Source of the DNA: Fasciolopsis buskii
Taxonomy: Eukaryota; Platyhelminthes; Trematoda; Plagiorchiida; Fasciolidae
DNA: 64,000 nucleotides
Direction of reading: 5' to 3'
Assembly (NCBI GenBank): GCA_008360955.1
Contig: LUCM01004286.1
Location: 1-64,000 of the forward strand
The position numbers and the translations under genes were made by a program. Shown in pieces: positions 14,946 through 28,084 of the stretch. Within the stretch, counting starts at the first letter, position 1. The number at the start of each line of letters is the position of its first letter. The notes under the pieces are model-generated. The model did no database searches. It was given only the letters and a program-made list of their open reading frames with translations, and was not told where the DNA came from.

Positions 14946-15898
14946 CGTTCTTACTATCCCTAGTATTTTTTATGTGAAGCAATACGACTAGTATTATTGC
15001 TTTTTCTGGAAGCTATTCTTGAGATAAATCACCAACGATGGACAAGATGACTTTTCGGACCGACTGTCATCGCAGTCTTTCTGAAGCAGAAACAGAAGTT
15101 AGTTTTGGCGTACCTACCTTCAATCTTACGCAAATCTACTATCCGAGTCCAAGCATAAGAACAGAGTTTTGGATCTCTTTGTTCGGCGGCTCATATTCGG
15201 TCACAGTCGATTCACTCACTCATTCGCCTTATCTTCGTATCTGTAGATGAACGATCACACTTTTAGACGTGTTGCAGATCACGTAAAGGAAAGAGTGCTT
15301 TCTAGAACATGGGCAGATAACGAAAATTTTTCAAAAGGAATACCATTAGTCAACCGTAGACCCGAATGTTGCACCCAACTAAAAAGCGCCTAATCTCTGT
15401 CGGTGCACATTATCTTCATTATTTTTCAAACCAGTGAACCACCTACTAAAACCTAGCCTGCGTACCGATGCAAGGATAGAAATACCACAATCCAACTGTA
15501 ACGAAAGCCTCACTTGGGAGGTTTAGTCAAAGGGTCAAAAACCCGGATAGTTTTGGATAATCGGAATGCGGATTCCGGAAAATCAACACTGAGATTAAAA
15601 GGGTCATTATAAATGGAAAACCATGCAACAAAAGGAAAAGTGAACATTGAACTATTAAAGTTGGATGACGACCTGTTTCTCCGTTCCTCTGTGTAATTAG
15701 TCACCGAATTCGAGCTGGAATAGGCCCAAACTGGATTCTCGTGTACACTGACAGAAACTTTCGGACATTGCATTGGCGACAATCTTTTTTACTCGTAAAA
15801 TTTGAAATGCACCGTGCATCTCGTTACTGTCAGCGACGAAAGTGCGACAACACTGAGAAGAGTATGAGCGTTTCCAGAGGTGAATTATTTGTAAATAT

Positions 15899-16073
15899 AA
15901 GGACCAAATGATGTAAGGAGTATCGAAAAACCGATGGGCCATGCATTGGTTTTAATTGTGAATGATATAATGCTAATAACACAGCGTTGTTAATAGATGT
16001 AATGCGCCAACGTTTCGACTACCGTGGGTAGTCGTGCTCAGGGTAAGTTTTACAACCATTATATCATTCACAA
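15899..16073 (-). mobile_element. Short repeat with 17-bp inverted ends and hammerhead-like core (PLE-type), copy 1
   Basis: Bases 15956-15972 and 16057-16073 are perfect 17-bp inverted repeats (TTGTGAATGATATAATG). They flank a 118-bp unit holding the hairpin and GAAAC motif annotated separately. On the minus strand the homology to the 45 kb copies runs on past the inverted end to about 15899. Penelope-like elements are known to carry small hammerhead motifs in their terminal repeats. Assigning this repeat to a Penelope-like element is inference, because no reverse transcriptase is next to it. Confidence 0.55.
16005..16045 (-). ncRNA. Hammerhead-ribozyme-like motif, copy 1
   Basis: On the minus strand the order is CTGAGCAC, then a 7-bp stem GACTACC/GGTAGTC with loop CAC (16017-16033), then GAAACGTTGGC. 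This matches the hammerhead order of CUGANGA core, stem II, GAAA core. There is no normal stem III, but the palindrome AACGTT could pair between two molecules, as reported for small hammerheads of Penelope-like elements that cleave as dimers. The core carries C where a functional G8 is expected, so this copy is probably inactive. Confidence 0.45.
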
Positions 16074-18305
16074 GTAAATTATTTGTGTTCTGTTTTGTGT
16101 CTACTCACAAGTAGTGTAAAATGCTACGCGAGGGCCTGAGTGCCTGCTGTCAACTTTGAACCATGCAGTGGTTCAACGGAATTATTGATATCGGCTGGGT
16201 AAATTATGGAAAGGGGCGGTGATTCGAGCGGGTAGCTTAATAACTTCAGAATTTTTCGGCGAAAACCATTTACGTTTTTGGTAATTTTTGATTGTTCGCC
16301 TAGTTCCTCCACCCCATGCGTTCATACCGACATGTAGGAAGATTTTACTTCTTAAGACAACCGCAGCAATGGAAAGGTGCACAAACGGAATCCACGGAAT
16401 AAATCGGCAAAGTCAGGGACAAGCATAATTTGGATAAGTCGATTTAGGTTTTAGAAAATACTGTAAACGACACCATTTCTATGCCGACTTGTAGATGACA
16501 GAAGTACTATCATCATTTTCACAAAACAAAGAAGGAAACAAGAGGTTTTCCAGTAGGATTTAAGCAAACAACCGAGTGGAATTAGTACGGTCAGTGTACT
16601 TAGAAGTATACAGTTTCCTGATACCTGCGCCACAAACTGAAAGGTAAACTACTAACTGGGAGAGTACAAAGCCAATTAATTTTTACTGTCCTTCGATTTA
16701 CGGCATTTTACGTTGTACAATACACTGAACGATTTTGCGCGAGGCACCATTGACTGCCGTGGATATTTTCCGTTTTTATTCGATACTCTGTAACTACATT
16801 GATTAAGTCTGACACATTTTTCTAGTTTCAGTTAATAGTCGCACTCATACCTTAATTTGCTTTATCACCATAGGCATGACTCTAGTTCAATCCTTGTGTT
16901 TTTCTAACCCACTTCCCGTTGACAAAGCATTTAAAACAAGAGTAATTTTTTAGACCATTTAACCTGTTCGTCTTGGCCGTTTCATTGTTTGACCACTGTT
17001 GAAGTATGAGCATTTGTTTCTTCTTTTTAATTTGTTGCAATCACATTGTCGCATTTCGCTACAGATGCGTCTCCGATTCTAACCGGATCCGCCTTGCTCT
17101 TCACGTCAATCTGTTTTCGGCAAAACGGTGCTGCGCACGCGCGAATCGAATGGCCGCAGTGGCAGTTGCAGTTTAAAACAACTAGGCACACTTTCCGCCG
17201 AGCCCCATGGTGGAACTAGTTTACATTACGAAGGAAAGAAACAGGATACTGTATACCGATTAGAACTTGGTTTGCTAAACTAATTGATCATTTTTAACGG
17301 GACAACAGTGTAAGCACTCAAGTTGATCGGACACGTTTCTAACAAGCCCGTTTCGATGTAGACATGTGACCAATAAACAGCAACTTTCATAAACAACTAC
17401 AGCGCGCAGTTAGCTTGTTAAAAAGTCCATTTTCATCACATTTAAAAATCGACCGACCTGTTTCACTGCAAACTGAATTGAGGACAGTTTCCGCCGAAGA
17501 TACTCTTCTGTAGTCAAACGGAATAACGAAATTCAACGATGCGGGAACAAAGCTACACAAACCGCGCCCCGGAAAACCGTCGAACTATAATGATCCATAA
17601 GAGCTACTAATCACACTTCAAACTTCCCTTCACTTATGCCTAGGTGAGCAAAGAAGAAGGAGAAACCTGAAACTATGTGAATTTCATTTTGGTTCACAAA
17701 ACGTTGGAAATGGTACAGAAAATTGCAAAACGAAAAATATCTGTATGCGAATATTTTGATTTAAATAGACAAACGTTCTATCCATTCGCAGCTACACGAA
17801 AATATCCTTCAGGTAGTATTTCAGGGTAAAACATTGCGAACATTGTGCACAAGTGATTTGCGATAGAACAAAAATATTGAGGAAACACATCATTCGCATG
17901 TCTGAGACCTGAAGCGGCACTAAACCACACAAATTCCAATGAGATCAGATACCGTAAGGTTCTCGACAAAGAAAAATCGCCGTTCTCCATCAGAATGGCC
18001 TACACACCTGTGACTTGAACTTGACTGCAGCTGGCCAGGCGGATTGCCCTTTTGATTGCATTACTAACTGACCGGCTTACAGTGGGCTAATAACTTGCAA
18101 CAGGTTTAGAAGACGGTTAATAATTTGTCCTTCTTAAGGTTGGTCGAGTAACGGCCACCAACCTTCACCGAATAATACCAGTCGAGTGCTCATGTCAGAA
18201 ATGTAGGTACACGTAAGGAAAAAAATATACTGAACAAATACCTAAATGAAAACAGTCCTAGAGTTAATGAAGGCTGGGTTGTTGTGTTGGCGAGTTTCGT
18301 TGTTC
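16074..18305. other. Gene-free stretch, nothing recognised
   Basis: There is no recognisable protein domain, tRNA-like head or tandem repeat on either strand. Open frames are short and lack family features. Confidence 0.5.

Positions 18306-18332
<27 letters not shown>
18306..18332. repeat. (CA)n microsatellite
   Basis: About thirteen uninterrupted CA dinucleotides. Confidence 0.95.
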
Positions 18333-18336
<4 letters not shown>

Positions 18337-19499
18337 AAGCACAGGGTGTAAGCACTAGAGTCGCACGATAGCACAGGAGTATGCAACCTGCGGCCTAGCA
18401 GGACACGAACACTCACTAAGGTTGGAGAAACAGTAGTTCGGGCTCAAGACTTCAAGCCCAGTAGCCGCACAGCGAATGGAACGGAATTGCTGCTCCCTTG
18501 ATTGAGCAGCCACACAGAACAGAAAAAGGTGCGAAATACGAACAGCTAGCCCAACCTGTTAGCGGAAAAGAGAAGGCTAACACAAGATACTGCCACGCCT
18601 TTACTGGTGACTCACCAATACAAGTCAAAAACCAAGTGAGCTCTATCATTTATATGGTTGTGTCGGGTGGCCTTGTTCGATATGTGCAACAGCCAATCAC
18701 AGAACGAGTTTTGGTGAATATTTTGCGAACATTTAAAAAATTTTGAAAAAATGTCAATTTCAAAATACTCAGAAAAGGGTAGGTTCTTTTGGAAAATTAA
18801 CAACAGAACTAAAATCCGCGACAAAATACCCCTAGAATGGTCACCGACCATGAGGGGTTGACTGCGCAATCCAACCGAGGGAAGCAAGGAAAACGATCTA
18901 CTCTTCGTTCCGCATATCCCTAGTCTAAAGCGGACAGAAACGTACAGATGATTACACAACCTCGAAAAACAAAGAAGCTGCAGGAGAAAAACGACTGGTA
19001 CATTGTCCAAGGGGGACGGCCTAAACAAATCAAGAAAAATGAGGTTAATTTCTACAAGGCAATGGGAGACAAAATGTTACCGAAATAGAACAGCAAAGCG
19101 TGCGATAGTACATGGCGGGATGCGATTATCAAACAAACACTAGACTCTTGTTATTTTGTTGATTAGTTTCTTATCCAATGGGGAATATTTCGCAAAAATA
19201 CAATCACTTGTAGTACCATGTAAAAGAAAACCAGTGGTGGTCACCACTGTAATAATAATACTAACAATAATAATATTATTAATACTCAGTAACAACCATA
19301 ATGAGGGACCTACACTTGTCTTGTAATTAGTGAAGTCGTATAAAATGATAAATTAAATCCAAAAAAACAGGATTTACAGTACACCATTTGCTTAGACTAA
19401 GTTTTGTACTCATGGAACTCAATCCCCTCATCGTTCTTTCTCTTGTCTCGTTTCAGTCCTACGATATAATTCCTATTGTTTGCATTCCGTCTATATTTT
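18333..19499. other. Gene-free stretch
   Basis: A 138-codon open frame runs on the minus strand (18612-19028) with no domain I recognise. A TAA/TTA-rich tract lies at 19246-19285. Neither is supported as a gene. Confidence 0.45.
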
Positions 19500-19680
19500 T
19501 ACTTCAAATATTAGTGAAATATATATGGAGATTATTTTCAAGAGGAGATTTGCGGCCAACGGAGAGGTTCTGCGTGAAATTTGACCTGCCATACGAGGAT
19601 TCGAACCCGCGAGCTTCCAACTGAGATGTCACGAGTTTGATACCTTGAACTCTATTCAAACCACGGCCTGTAAGATTGGG
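19500..19680 (-). repeat. tRNA-derived SINE, family C, copy 2 (diverged)
   Basis: The minus strand shows the B-box segment GGGTTCGAATCC (complement of about 19596-19610), followed by the same GGTCAAATTT and GGCCGC body blocks as copy 1 at 2.6 kb. Sequence identity is clearly lower than between family A copies, which suggests an older insertion. Confidence 0.5.
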
Positions 19681-20829
19681 TTGGTTTAACGTCTTTCCTG
19701 ATCTACCGTTCTACCGATCTCTACCATTGGTCTGGTCACTTCAACCACCAGAATCCTAGCGACCAAAATCAAAATGGCAAGTGTTTACTCTGAAATATAG
19801 TTGATGGTGATATGTTAGACTAAACTATCTTGACCGCCTGTCTGACTTTGAGATCTACATGACAATAACGAAAAGTTACATTCTGCGGCAGAAATAGATT
19901 TTGAAATGTCGCCTTACAACTCCAGATCTCCGTTAACTGGGTCGAGGTTTCATTCCACTTTCGAAGTAATAAACTAACCTCATGAAACACATTCCGAAGG
20001 CTGCCTTATTTTGAGGTAAACGATATGGATACATATTTTATTTCATTTTATATGCACATCATTATTTTGTATTTTGAGTTATGCCTCTCAGCTGGCGCCC
20101 ACTTGCAACGTGCCCAAAGTTAACTAGGTAAACATTTGGTGTCTGCCTTGAAAGACGAACTCTTTACCTGAGTAACCTAGATGATGGGACCTCGCGGAAC
20201 AGCTGGGTTTAACTTCCAGAGATGAGAACGTTTTTAAAACTTGGTTATCGTCTTTGTTAACTCTAATGTCTACAGTCTGTCCTCTTAAAACTAATTCAAT
20301 CCCACACCACTTTCCCGTTTTCACAAGATTGGATCCTTGGCCAATGCATGATTCACCTGAGACCAAAGGAGTTTGTTGGCTACTCCTCTTTTCCAAACAT
20401 GATTCAGCCTTACCGTTGTATGACTCATCGGACCGAAACAGATGATGTGGGCTTTTAGCACCACCTCATAGCCTCACCTAAAATGGACTGTCTCGGTCAG
20501 CAGCAAAAACCATGGGTATGCAACATTTGCAAACATTACCAATTTTAGAGGAATAAAGATAACCGCGCAGATGAATTACATGTGGTTTGCCAATTTAACA
20601 GACTATCATCAAATGCCAGTGGACATGAAATGTTATCACAATTAGGGACAAGTGACAGTATCATCACTTTCGTTAGCTCCATCTGACTAATCAGCGTTCG
20701 ACTGAGGCTTCGGTTCTACTTTTGATTAAAACGGTACCAGGCAGTTGTTTGCCATGGCGACTTTCGCCGGTAGTGTCCTTTGACATACGCATTGTTGGGA
20801 GCAGCTTATGGTCACCGACCCAATTCATC
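19681..20829. other. Gene-free stretch, nothing recognised
   Basis: No supported gene, RNA or clear repeat copy is visible on either strand. Confidence 0.5.
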
Positions 20830-21015
20830 ATAATTTATAAGTCAGTAATAATGGTGGTGACGATAATGACACTAATGGTGATGAATGTTAACAGTTGCAT
20901 AGTTGTGTGCGAATTAAAGCAGTCTGTAACGGTTCAGATCCGACGCGATCGGAATTCCGATCAGATGGGCGGATCAGCCTAGGATGGACTCTAGCAAAAG
21001 ACTTCGCTTCAACTT
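20830..21015 (+). repeat. Dispersed repeat family E, copy 1
   Basis: It matches, in inverted orientation, bases 30745-30890. Shared blocks include AAGCAGTCTGTAACGGTTCA, the 16-base palindrome GATCGGAATTCCGATC and GGACTCTAGCAA. I see neither a tRNA-like head nor coding capacity. The class of the element is unknown. Confidence 0.65.
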
Positions 21016-22439
21016 CGATATGCAGACCTGTTTCCCAATTCGAACTACCTTTAGACAAGAGTTGGGGCCCAACAATCGCGCTAAATTTGTAAAGCTTTTT
21101 CATTTCACTATTGTCCGTCTATGAAGACGTGGGTAGCCCAGTTAAGTAATTACTTGCGCAGTGCTAACGCCTAGCTCATTAATTAGGTCTAAGTGAAATT
21201 TTAAGTTCGCAATTTTCATTGCGCCTCATATGCGTCGGATACTACTCCTTGATTGTCATGTTTATTCTCGCAGTTCAGAAATCAAGTGAAGTTAACCTGT
21301 TGATATTTGGAATAAAATATGGATATTATAATTGCAGAGACCTATCAGGTTCACGAGGATGAACCATTTATAGACTTAAGGGAATTCAGTCGTTTGGATA
21401 TGCTCCCTAGATAATTCCGTACGTTTCACGGCGTTTCCAGTTGGCGGCATGTATGAACCTGCTGGGATATTCAACCTACTGACAAGAATTAAAAAGGCTA
21501 GTTTCGAAAGGCATTTTCACACACTAGCCACAGTTATCAACAGCTTGCCCTCATTGATCTCTACATCGGGAATCACTCTACAATCAAATGAAATTTACCA
21601 CTAGAGTGATGCTGCAGTGCTCTTGTTTTACTAAGACTGTTCAGTGATAACCAATCTGTTTGGTGCAAGTGGCGGACAAGCGAAAGGCCAGTGGTGAATA
21701 AGGTGCATTAGGGTTTAGTGTTTGGTCGACTGCGTTCACGTGCTCTCATAGGTTCCAGAATACAGCTAATTGTCATCTGATCAGTGTGCTGTCCAGTAAG
21801 ATTCTACTCATAATTTGGGTAAGCGTTCCATCATTAGACGAGTTAAATTGCTGTTGCTTCGTTCTCTGCTTGAAGATTTCCTCCAGATTTTGCAAATGAA
21901 TGGAATTGCTGGTCTTCGTTTCTACTGCTACTACTCCAGTGGTTTGCAGATTCCACTTAGTTCCACAGCGCAATGTCTAGCGCAGCGAACAAGCTGGATC
22001 ATACGAACCTCCCACATTCGATGGACCGTGTGACTAAGTAGTAAAACGGTCCATGGTGTATTAATTCGTAACTTATCACACAGAATCGTCAAAAATTATT
22101 GTATCCTTAGGTCCAACTTAACCTCCATTCGGTGGTTACGTGACTTCTTTCCGTTCAGTTTTTACGATTCCTAACCTTGCACCGTTAGGCACCGGTTCGG
22201 GTTGCTATTCCACGGAACCATCTACTCTTAATAGGAACGAACGACAAACTGTGAGAGGACAACCGGAGGGTAATAAAAAAGATAAACAGGCAGAAGACAA
22301 AAGAGTTCGGGTGGCAAAATTCCACAAACTGTTTTATTTAGTCCCATCGATTGCGGTCTCCAACCGTGTTGCGAGTGGAGTTTGTGTATACTAACCTGGT
22401 GACCTAACCTGCAGTAGAATTTAGTTCTCTGTAGCGCGA
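21016..22439. other. Gene-free stretch, nothing recognised
   Basis: Only short unassigned open frames are present, for example 84 codons at 22140-22394 on plus, without a domain or splice support. Confidence 0.5.
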
Positions 22440-22560
22440 ATCTTTACCATACCTGGACTAGCGAGACCTTATGTGGTTCCGTGCAACTCCAAGTTTCAGG
22501 GTCCTCGCCCTCAAGTAGTGGTCTCCAGTGGCTAGGGGACGTGCCCGCTCCACCAAGCTC
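22440..22560 (+). repeat. SINE family B, 3' part only
   Basis: Contains the family B block GACCTTATGTGGTTCC and the following GTTTCAGGG segment, in the opposite orientation to the copies at 26.4 and 41.9 kb. The tRNA-like head is missing, consistent with 5' truncation. Confidence 0.6.
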
Positions 22561-25000
22561 ATGGTCAAGCATGCCAGTAAAAATGACCCGATCCAAACTG
22601 CTGGATAAGGTTCTAATATATTCTCGCCATGACGTGGGCTGAGCATATTGTTCTGAATGAGGTGAATGACCCAATGTTCTAGACTACACTTGCGAGTTAT
22701 TCGTAAAAATCCTCTTGCTGTATTCGAGCAATACTACGAAGGCACTGGTGTACCAACTCCAATGGACTTCAAATATCTTCTTTTCAAAAATATCATATTT
22801 TTGGCGATATGTCAGGACTATTACTACCGTTGGTGGGTATACTTGACCTTTGATCGCATTAAAGTCACAGATGCCTCAAACTGGTAAGCACGAACCGGGT
22901 CTTTTCTATGCATGACTACACTTTTTACGATACACTACTAGACAGTTCTGTTCGCGACTAGGCTCGGGAACAATTTGCTTAAGGCCAGTAAGGAAGTCCA
23001 AACCGGATCGAAGTCATCAACTTATAGAACCACCGAGCGGTGATTGATGGGATTAGGAACCATTCGGAACATATGAATATTGAAATAAAATCGATTAATA
23101 GGTCTGAAATAATGGCTGTTTCCTCGCTATTAGTACGTCATTCAAAAGGTTTTCTTCATCAACGATCTGAAATTTCCAGCAAAGTGTTTTCTGTTTAGAG
23201 ATCCTAGGACAAAATAGAACGAAGTTGACCCAAACGAGATCTGAAGCTGGTTAAGTTCGAATTAACCTTATCGATATAAACGTGTGGTTAGGAATGGCAA
23301 CCCAAAAATCAGAACCCACTTTTCCGTCTGCCAGGACAAGACTGGACTTCTGGACAGCGTAGTCTCACAACAACATTGGGACTCGGAAGTTAAAATTCTC
23401 CTGCATGCTGTAAATTTTAGCACAGTTCCATTTATCTGATGGGCATTCATGACCACCCAGTGGAAACAAACTGTACAGTGAATCCTGGTCCTATCCAGAA
23501 TTCTAGTTCAGTTTGCTCATATCTTATCCGTACATTTCTTCAGCTTAACGGTGGTGGTCTTTAACCGCAGCACCGGCTCTCAAAGGGTGACTGACAGCTG
23601 AATTTAAGCACTTCCTTATCAGTATATCAGTCCTCATTCCCAGTTGGTATGATATTCTGCGATGTGAACAATAAATCATTCGGAGAGTGACAATTCTGCT
23701 AGTCGACACAAACTTCATGGTCATGTAAGAATTCACCACACAAACATTACAGTCCGCAGTGAGTATTATTTGTGTGATCAACACGCTAATTTCAATTAGC
23801 GTGAGCGGAAGCTGATATGGCCATGGTAAAATCTTCACCTTCCAGGTAGAAGGCCGGATTCACACAACGAATTCGGCAATGTATTTGCCTCGGAATGAAA
23901 GGCGCCTCTGAGTCGTCACGACTGTGAGATTGGCCGGATGGTCTTAGGTTTACGTACAAAAGGTGAGTTCCGAGTTCCAGTCACACAAATTGCTGTTGTG
24001 TGACCGCAGGATTTACTGTCTGTCTGGTTTGTATCAGTGGTGCACTGCATTTCTTTCGCAAACAATGTTGTACAAATAAGATTCAAACCAACCGAAGGAA
24101 AACTAGCTATCGCTGATTTACAAAATTGACCTAATCTTATTCATTCATCTCAGTGGCGCTCGCATTACAGGCCTTGTTGATATCCTGGAATCTAGAAAAC
24201 ATATTTCAGATTCTACGCTAACAACTGCGTAACTTACGTTTTCGTGAGTATTTATTGTCGGTTAGCAGATGTTCGACATCGTTACTATGCCTGACCTGAA
24301 ACACAGTGAATGATGCACATTTAAGTTGTTTTTGATCTCTCTCTACTTATGAATTCCAATAGTAGCGTAAGTGGAAGTAGTAAGACCAGCGGTTTTGACT
24401 GATGTTCGCAGTCTCACAACTAGCCGGTCGAATTAATACAACTGAGAGGAAAAGCGGGTTCAAATTTTGAGGTATTCACCATTCCCCTTATTGGAAAATT
24501 TATCAAAAACCATTTTTGATCTGTTTTCCTTTCTAGTCAGCAATATGACTATTATGCGTTTTACTTAGGATATATCACTTCTGAGTGGAACCAAACGACT
24601 AGCGTTGGCAAGCAGCAACCCGCTGTCAACCCACTCGTCTCCACACCCACTCAGTGGGGATCTCATGTGGCTCTATTTGGCTCTCAGGGTCGTAGTTACC
24701 AGTTCTACCTCCAACCCATCCTCTGCTACGAGGCTTGGCCCTATCCTTTTGCTCATACATCGAGCATGCAGCGAAAGAATTGAAGGCCGCGTCAACCACT
24801 TCAGTTCATACTGCCCGTCTAACCGTACATCACCGGTGCGACAGACCATAATTTTGTAAAAATTTAAGTTAGAACAATGTTATTAAAAAGGCAAGTCACA
24901 AGGTACTTCAGTGTTCAAAAGAACAATCCACTGCGACGCGCGTTTTGAGGAAGGCAGAACAAACATATCATACCATAAACTTGAAAAGATGAACCAGAAT
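22561..25000. other. Gene-free stretch
   Basis: A slightly GC-richer patch at 24605-24860 has an 84-codon frame on plus without a recognised domain. Nothing else is recognisable. Confidence 0.45.
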
Positions 25001-26379
25001 TGCAATAATGCAACAATTATGCTCGACAGTCTAGCTTCCCCATTGCACAAGAGAGATAATGGAAGACAGCCAATGTTACAATTTATATGGGAGCAAATGC
25101 ATAATAGCTATGGTAAGTGTCGTATTTACGTGTGGCTCCTATGGTATGGGTGTTGTCACGTGCTTGTATAGGCAGAAAATGGGACCATCAGAAAACTCAT
25201 TATTGCAATCATATCTTACCACATCGTCCTCAAGGATTCCCACAAAAAGAACGGCGTCTGAACTGAGTTCCATCTTTGGAGAAAGGACCCCTCTGTTCAA
25301 CAAGCGACACAATTGTTGCAAAATAGCACGATATCTAGAAGAATTTGTGCCTTTTGGTGACTGTGCCAACACAGGCGAATGTTTTCGATACAACAAAATC
25401 GGATACAATCAGAATAAATTATTGATTCCTGTCTCCGGATACCGCACATAGTCGCGCAGGACTTTTGGTAAAACTGGACGAATCAGAACGACAATCCGTA
25501 TAATGGTTAACAGCTGAGTGCCCTAAACTTATGAATTTGAAACATGGCTCGAAAATCCAACATCTCACAGATATCGATGGTAACTGGGCGAAGAAAATAA
25601 TAACACGGAGTGAGTGAATGAACGTTATTACATCGACTATCCTCCGCCTGTTGGAGTTTCCCATGACAATTTGAACAGTTTTTAGTTGGCGAATTGGCTT
25701 TTGTCAGTCGTGTGAACGCATGTAGTACAAAGTATGTTTTTGAGGATGCCGACAGAAAAAATTTTCGAATAAATTCACACTGGCACGATGCCGCATTCCC
25801 AATAACAAGGTCCTCATACAATCACTAAACGACTGTCAAATAACTCTCCGAATGGACACAACATCGGGCATAACAATCACCTCTCACACAAGATGGGTTA
25901 CTATTACACAAGCCTCATACAAACCCAAGGACTGTGCTGTTCGAAAAGCCACCGGACAACAAATACCTTTCGTGGAGAACTAGAATATGAGTTTCGTAAT
26001 CATCATTCCCATGATATTTGTTATATGTTCTTTCACGTAAAATCCCATTGGTATCCACTGGATCAATAAACATGAGTTGTCGGATATATCAGTTAGTTCA
26101 GTTTGTGACAACAGTATTCCAACTGTAATCTCGTCACCGAATTTACCGGAAACGTGTGAAGTTGGAAACGTAGCTAACACTGCGCTGCAAGAGTGATGAT
26201 ATTCATGCAGAAATATTTCAATCACCTGTGAGATTGTGTACGAAAGTTAAAGACACCCCATGTCAAATGTTGATCTGAGTGGATCAAAAACACTAACGAA
26301 TGCAAAGTCCAGGAGCAGTAAAGGAAGTTCATTATTCAGCCTTCATCTATAACATGAATGAAGTATGGACACAGTAGAG
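25001..26379. other. Unassigned open frames, no supported gene
   Basis: Two overlapping plus-strand frames (24911-25171 and 25059-25451) and a minus-strand frame (25507-25821) are longer than most in this region. None carries a domain I can name. The minus-strand frame has two close Cys residues that superficially resemble a zinc knuckle but lacks the spacing. Confidence 0.4.
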
Positions 26380-26595
26380 GGAATATGTCCCATAGCCACT
26401 AAGCCTCACCACACGGGAGAAGGAAAACCCTGACCTTAAAACTCGGAGGGTATGGAACCACATAAGGTCTCTACGTCAGATGTGGTAACGAGCCGGGCGA
26501 CAGCGAGTTGCCGTCTACCACCGAAGCGACGTGCATTGGTGACAGGCACTTAATCCACTTGGCCACTTTCGCAGTTGATAGGGCCGTAACGACCA
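26380..26595 (-). repeat. tRNA-derived SINE, family B, copy 2
   Basis: On the minus strand it starts with an A-box-like head, TGGCCAAGTGGATTAAGTG (complement of about 26550-26570). The B box is degenerate. The body carries GACCTTATGTGGTTCC and ends in a CCTCACCAC-containing 3' part (plus sense). It is homologous to 41.9 kb and, in part, to 22.45 and 57.4 kb. Confidence 0.65.
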
Positions 26596-26809
26596 AGAAC
26601 ATAAACGCTTCTGCTAGAATGCGCTGACAACTCTAGGAAATTCATTTCTTAAACTGGAGAGTAAAAAACCGATTGGCGGGCGCTTATAACTAGACTGATG
26701 ACGGCAATGCCGGCGAGAATCTGCAAACCATCAATACCTATTGAGAACTGTAGCAAGACACCAGTTTATCGTTCAGGATAAAATATGCATCGACCATCTA
26801 TAAGTGATA

Positions 26810-27710
26810 TTGGATGACTTCTCATCTGGTTTGGCCTTTATGGATGATGTTGTCATTGCAAGCAGTTATCAGTGAGAACATCTAGAAAATTCAAATGAAG
26901 TCTTAAATTAAATTCGACAGTTCGCTTGCAAACTATCCGTCATGAAATGTTCTTCTATCTTTCCAAGAATACAGTTTTTGGATCCATCATTGACGAAAAC
27001 GGACAGCATCCAGATCTATTCCAGGTGGCTGCTGTTATCTAAGTACCTGTGCCGATAAATTTGCATCCCATATTGATCTTAAAAATCTCTGCAATAACTT
27101 CATTCCAAGCAAGTATAACACAAGGGATCCCTTAAGTGAGTTACTGAAACGAGATTCCAAATGGTGTTGGTCGGAAAGATGTTTATTGAAGCTGATGCCG
27201 ACATCCAGCTGGACACCGACACGCTGCGAGCCCCGTTTGTCTATAATCAACGCTATAGGTACCTCCAAACACGAAACTTAAAGTGTTGCCATAGGTATTT
27301 CAGATAGCCTAGAAAAGGCTGTGTCTGGCGCCTCCTAAACACTGTACACCGATAAAAAATGGACCGTCGGCTCTGTTATTCCCAATTAGTAATTCCCGTA
27401 AAACGCATTTTAGTGGTCGTTCTACCTAGTGCAATGATCACGATTCACAATTAACCATCTTTGGGGAGAAAAAGGGTGTTCCTGTTCATACCACAAACCG
27501 ATTACAACGATGGACAACGGTACCGAGTGAGTACGATTTTTTAATCAAACATATTCGTACAGTTTTGGCCACGGCCATACACTGCTCCACCCGATAAAAC
27601 GAAATATCAGTCAGTCTGATGAGGATGTGGACGTAGTATTAGCCAAAATGGATTCCGAGGTAGAAACAAATTTCCCACTAGTCAGTTCGAAATATGCCGG
27701 TAACGTTTAG
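26810..27710 (+). pseudogene. Ty3/gypsy-type pol fragment (RT to RNase H), decayed
   Basis: This is a remnant of an LTR-retrotransposon polymerase. Near 26838 the frame reads FMDDVVIASS, matching the catalytic YLDD/YMDD box and the following strand of Ty3/gypsy reverse transcriptases. Near 26985 another frame gives IIDENGQHPD, typical of the segment after it. Near 27460-27520 it reads FGEKKGVPVHTTNRLQRW, the conserved end of the gypsy RNase H region. The three pieces are in order and correctly spaced but in different frames with several stops. I see no LTRs, integrase or gag, so it cannot be active. Confidence 0.75.
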
Positions 27711-28084
27711 CACGACGAGAAGAACCAACTGGAACACGAGCATCAACTCACAATTCACATTTTTGAAAACTTGCTACCCTCACGCTATCATTGACCCACT
27801 GTTGCAAACCATCCTGCTGCCAAAAATATATTCACGCTGCATTGGATGCACGTTTCATTTTGCCTGAAAATTTTACTAATCCCAAAATCACTGCAACTCG
27901 GAATGCTAGAAAAGCAATTGATTATCCGTTCTCTTGTCACATGAAAAACCTCGATCGTTATATCCGCTGCTGCTTGTCGATCACGATCGTTCAGTATGTG
28001 TAAGCATGTGATCAGTTCAGTCAATAAACGATCCACCTGGTGAACGGTTACCCTTTTATGTCTCATTATCTACCTCTTCTTACA
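27711..28084. other. Short unassigned stretch after the pol fragment
   Basis: It could be the further 3' part of the decayed gypsy element. No integrase motif (HHCC or DDE context) is recognisable. Confidence 0.35.

Noticed and set aside
25507..25821. Gag-like zinc knuckle in a minus-strand frame
   Set aside because: The Cys/His spacing does not follow CX2CX4HX4C, and no neighbouring gag sequence is recognisable.
27607..27625. CTGATGAGG string considered as a classic hammerhead core
   Set aside because: It lies within the gypsy fragment, and no stem II plus GAAA follows at the needed distance.
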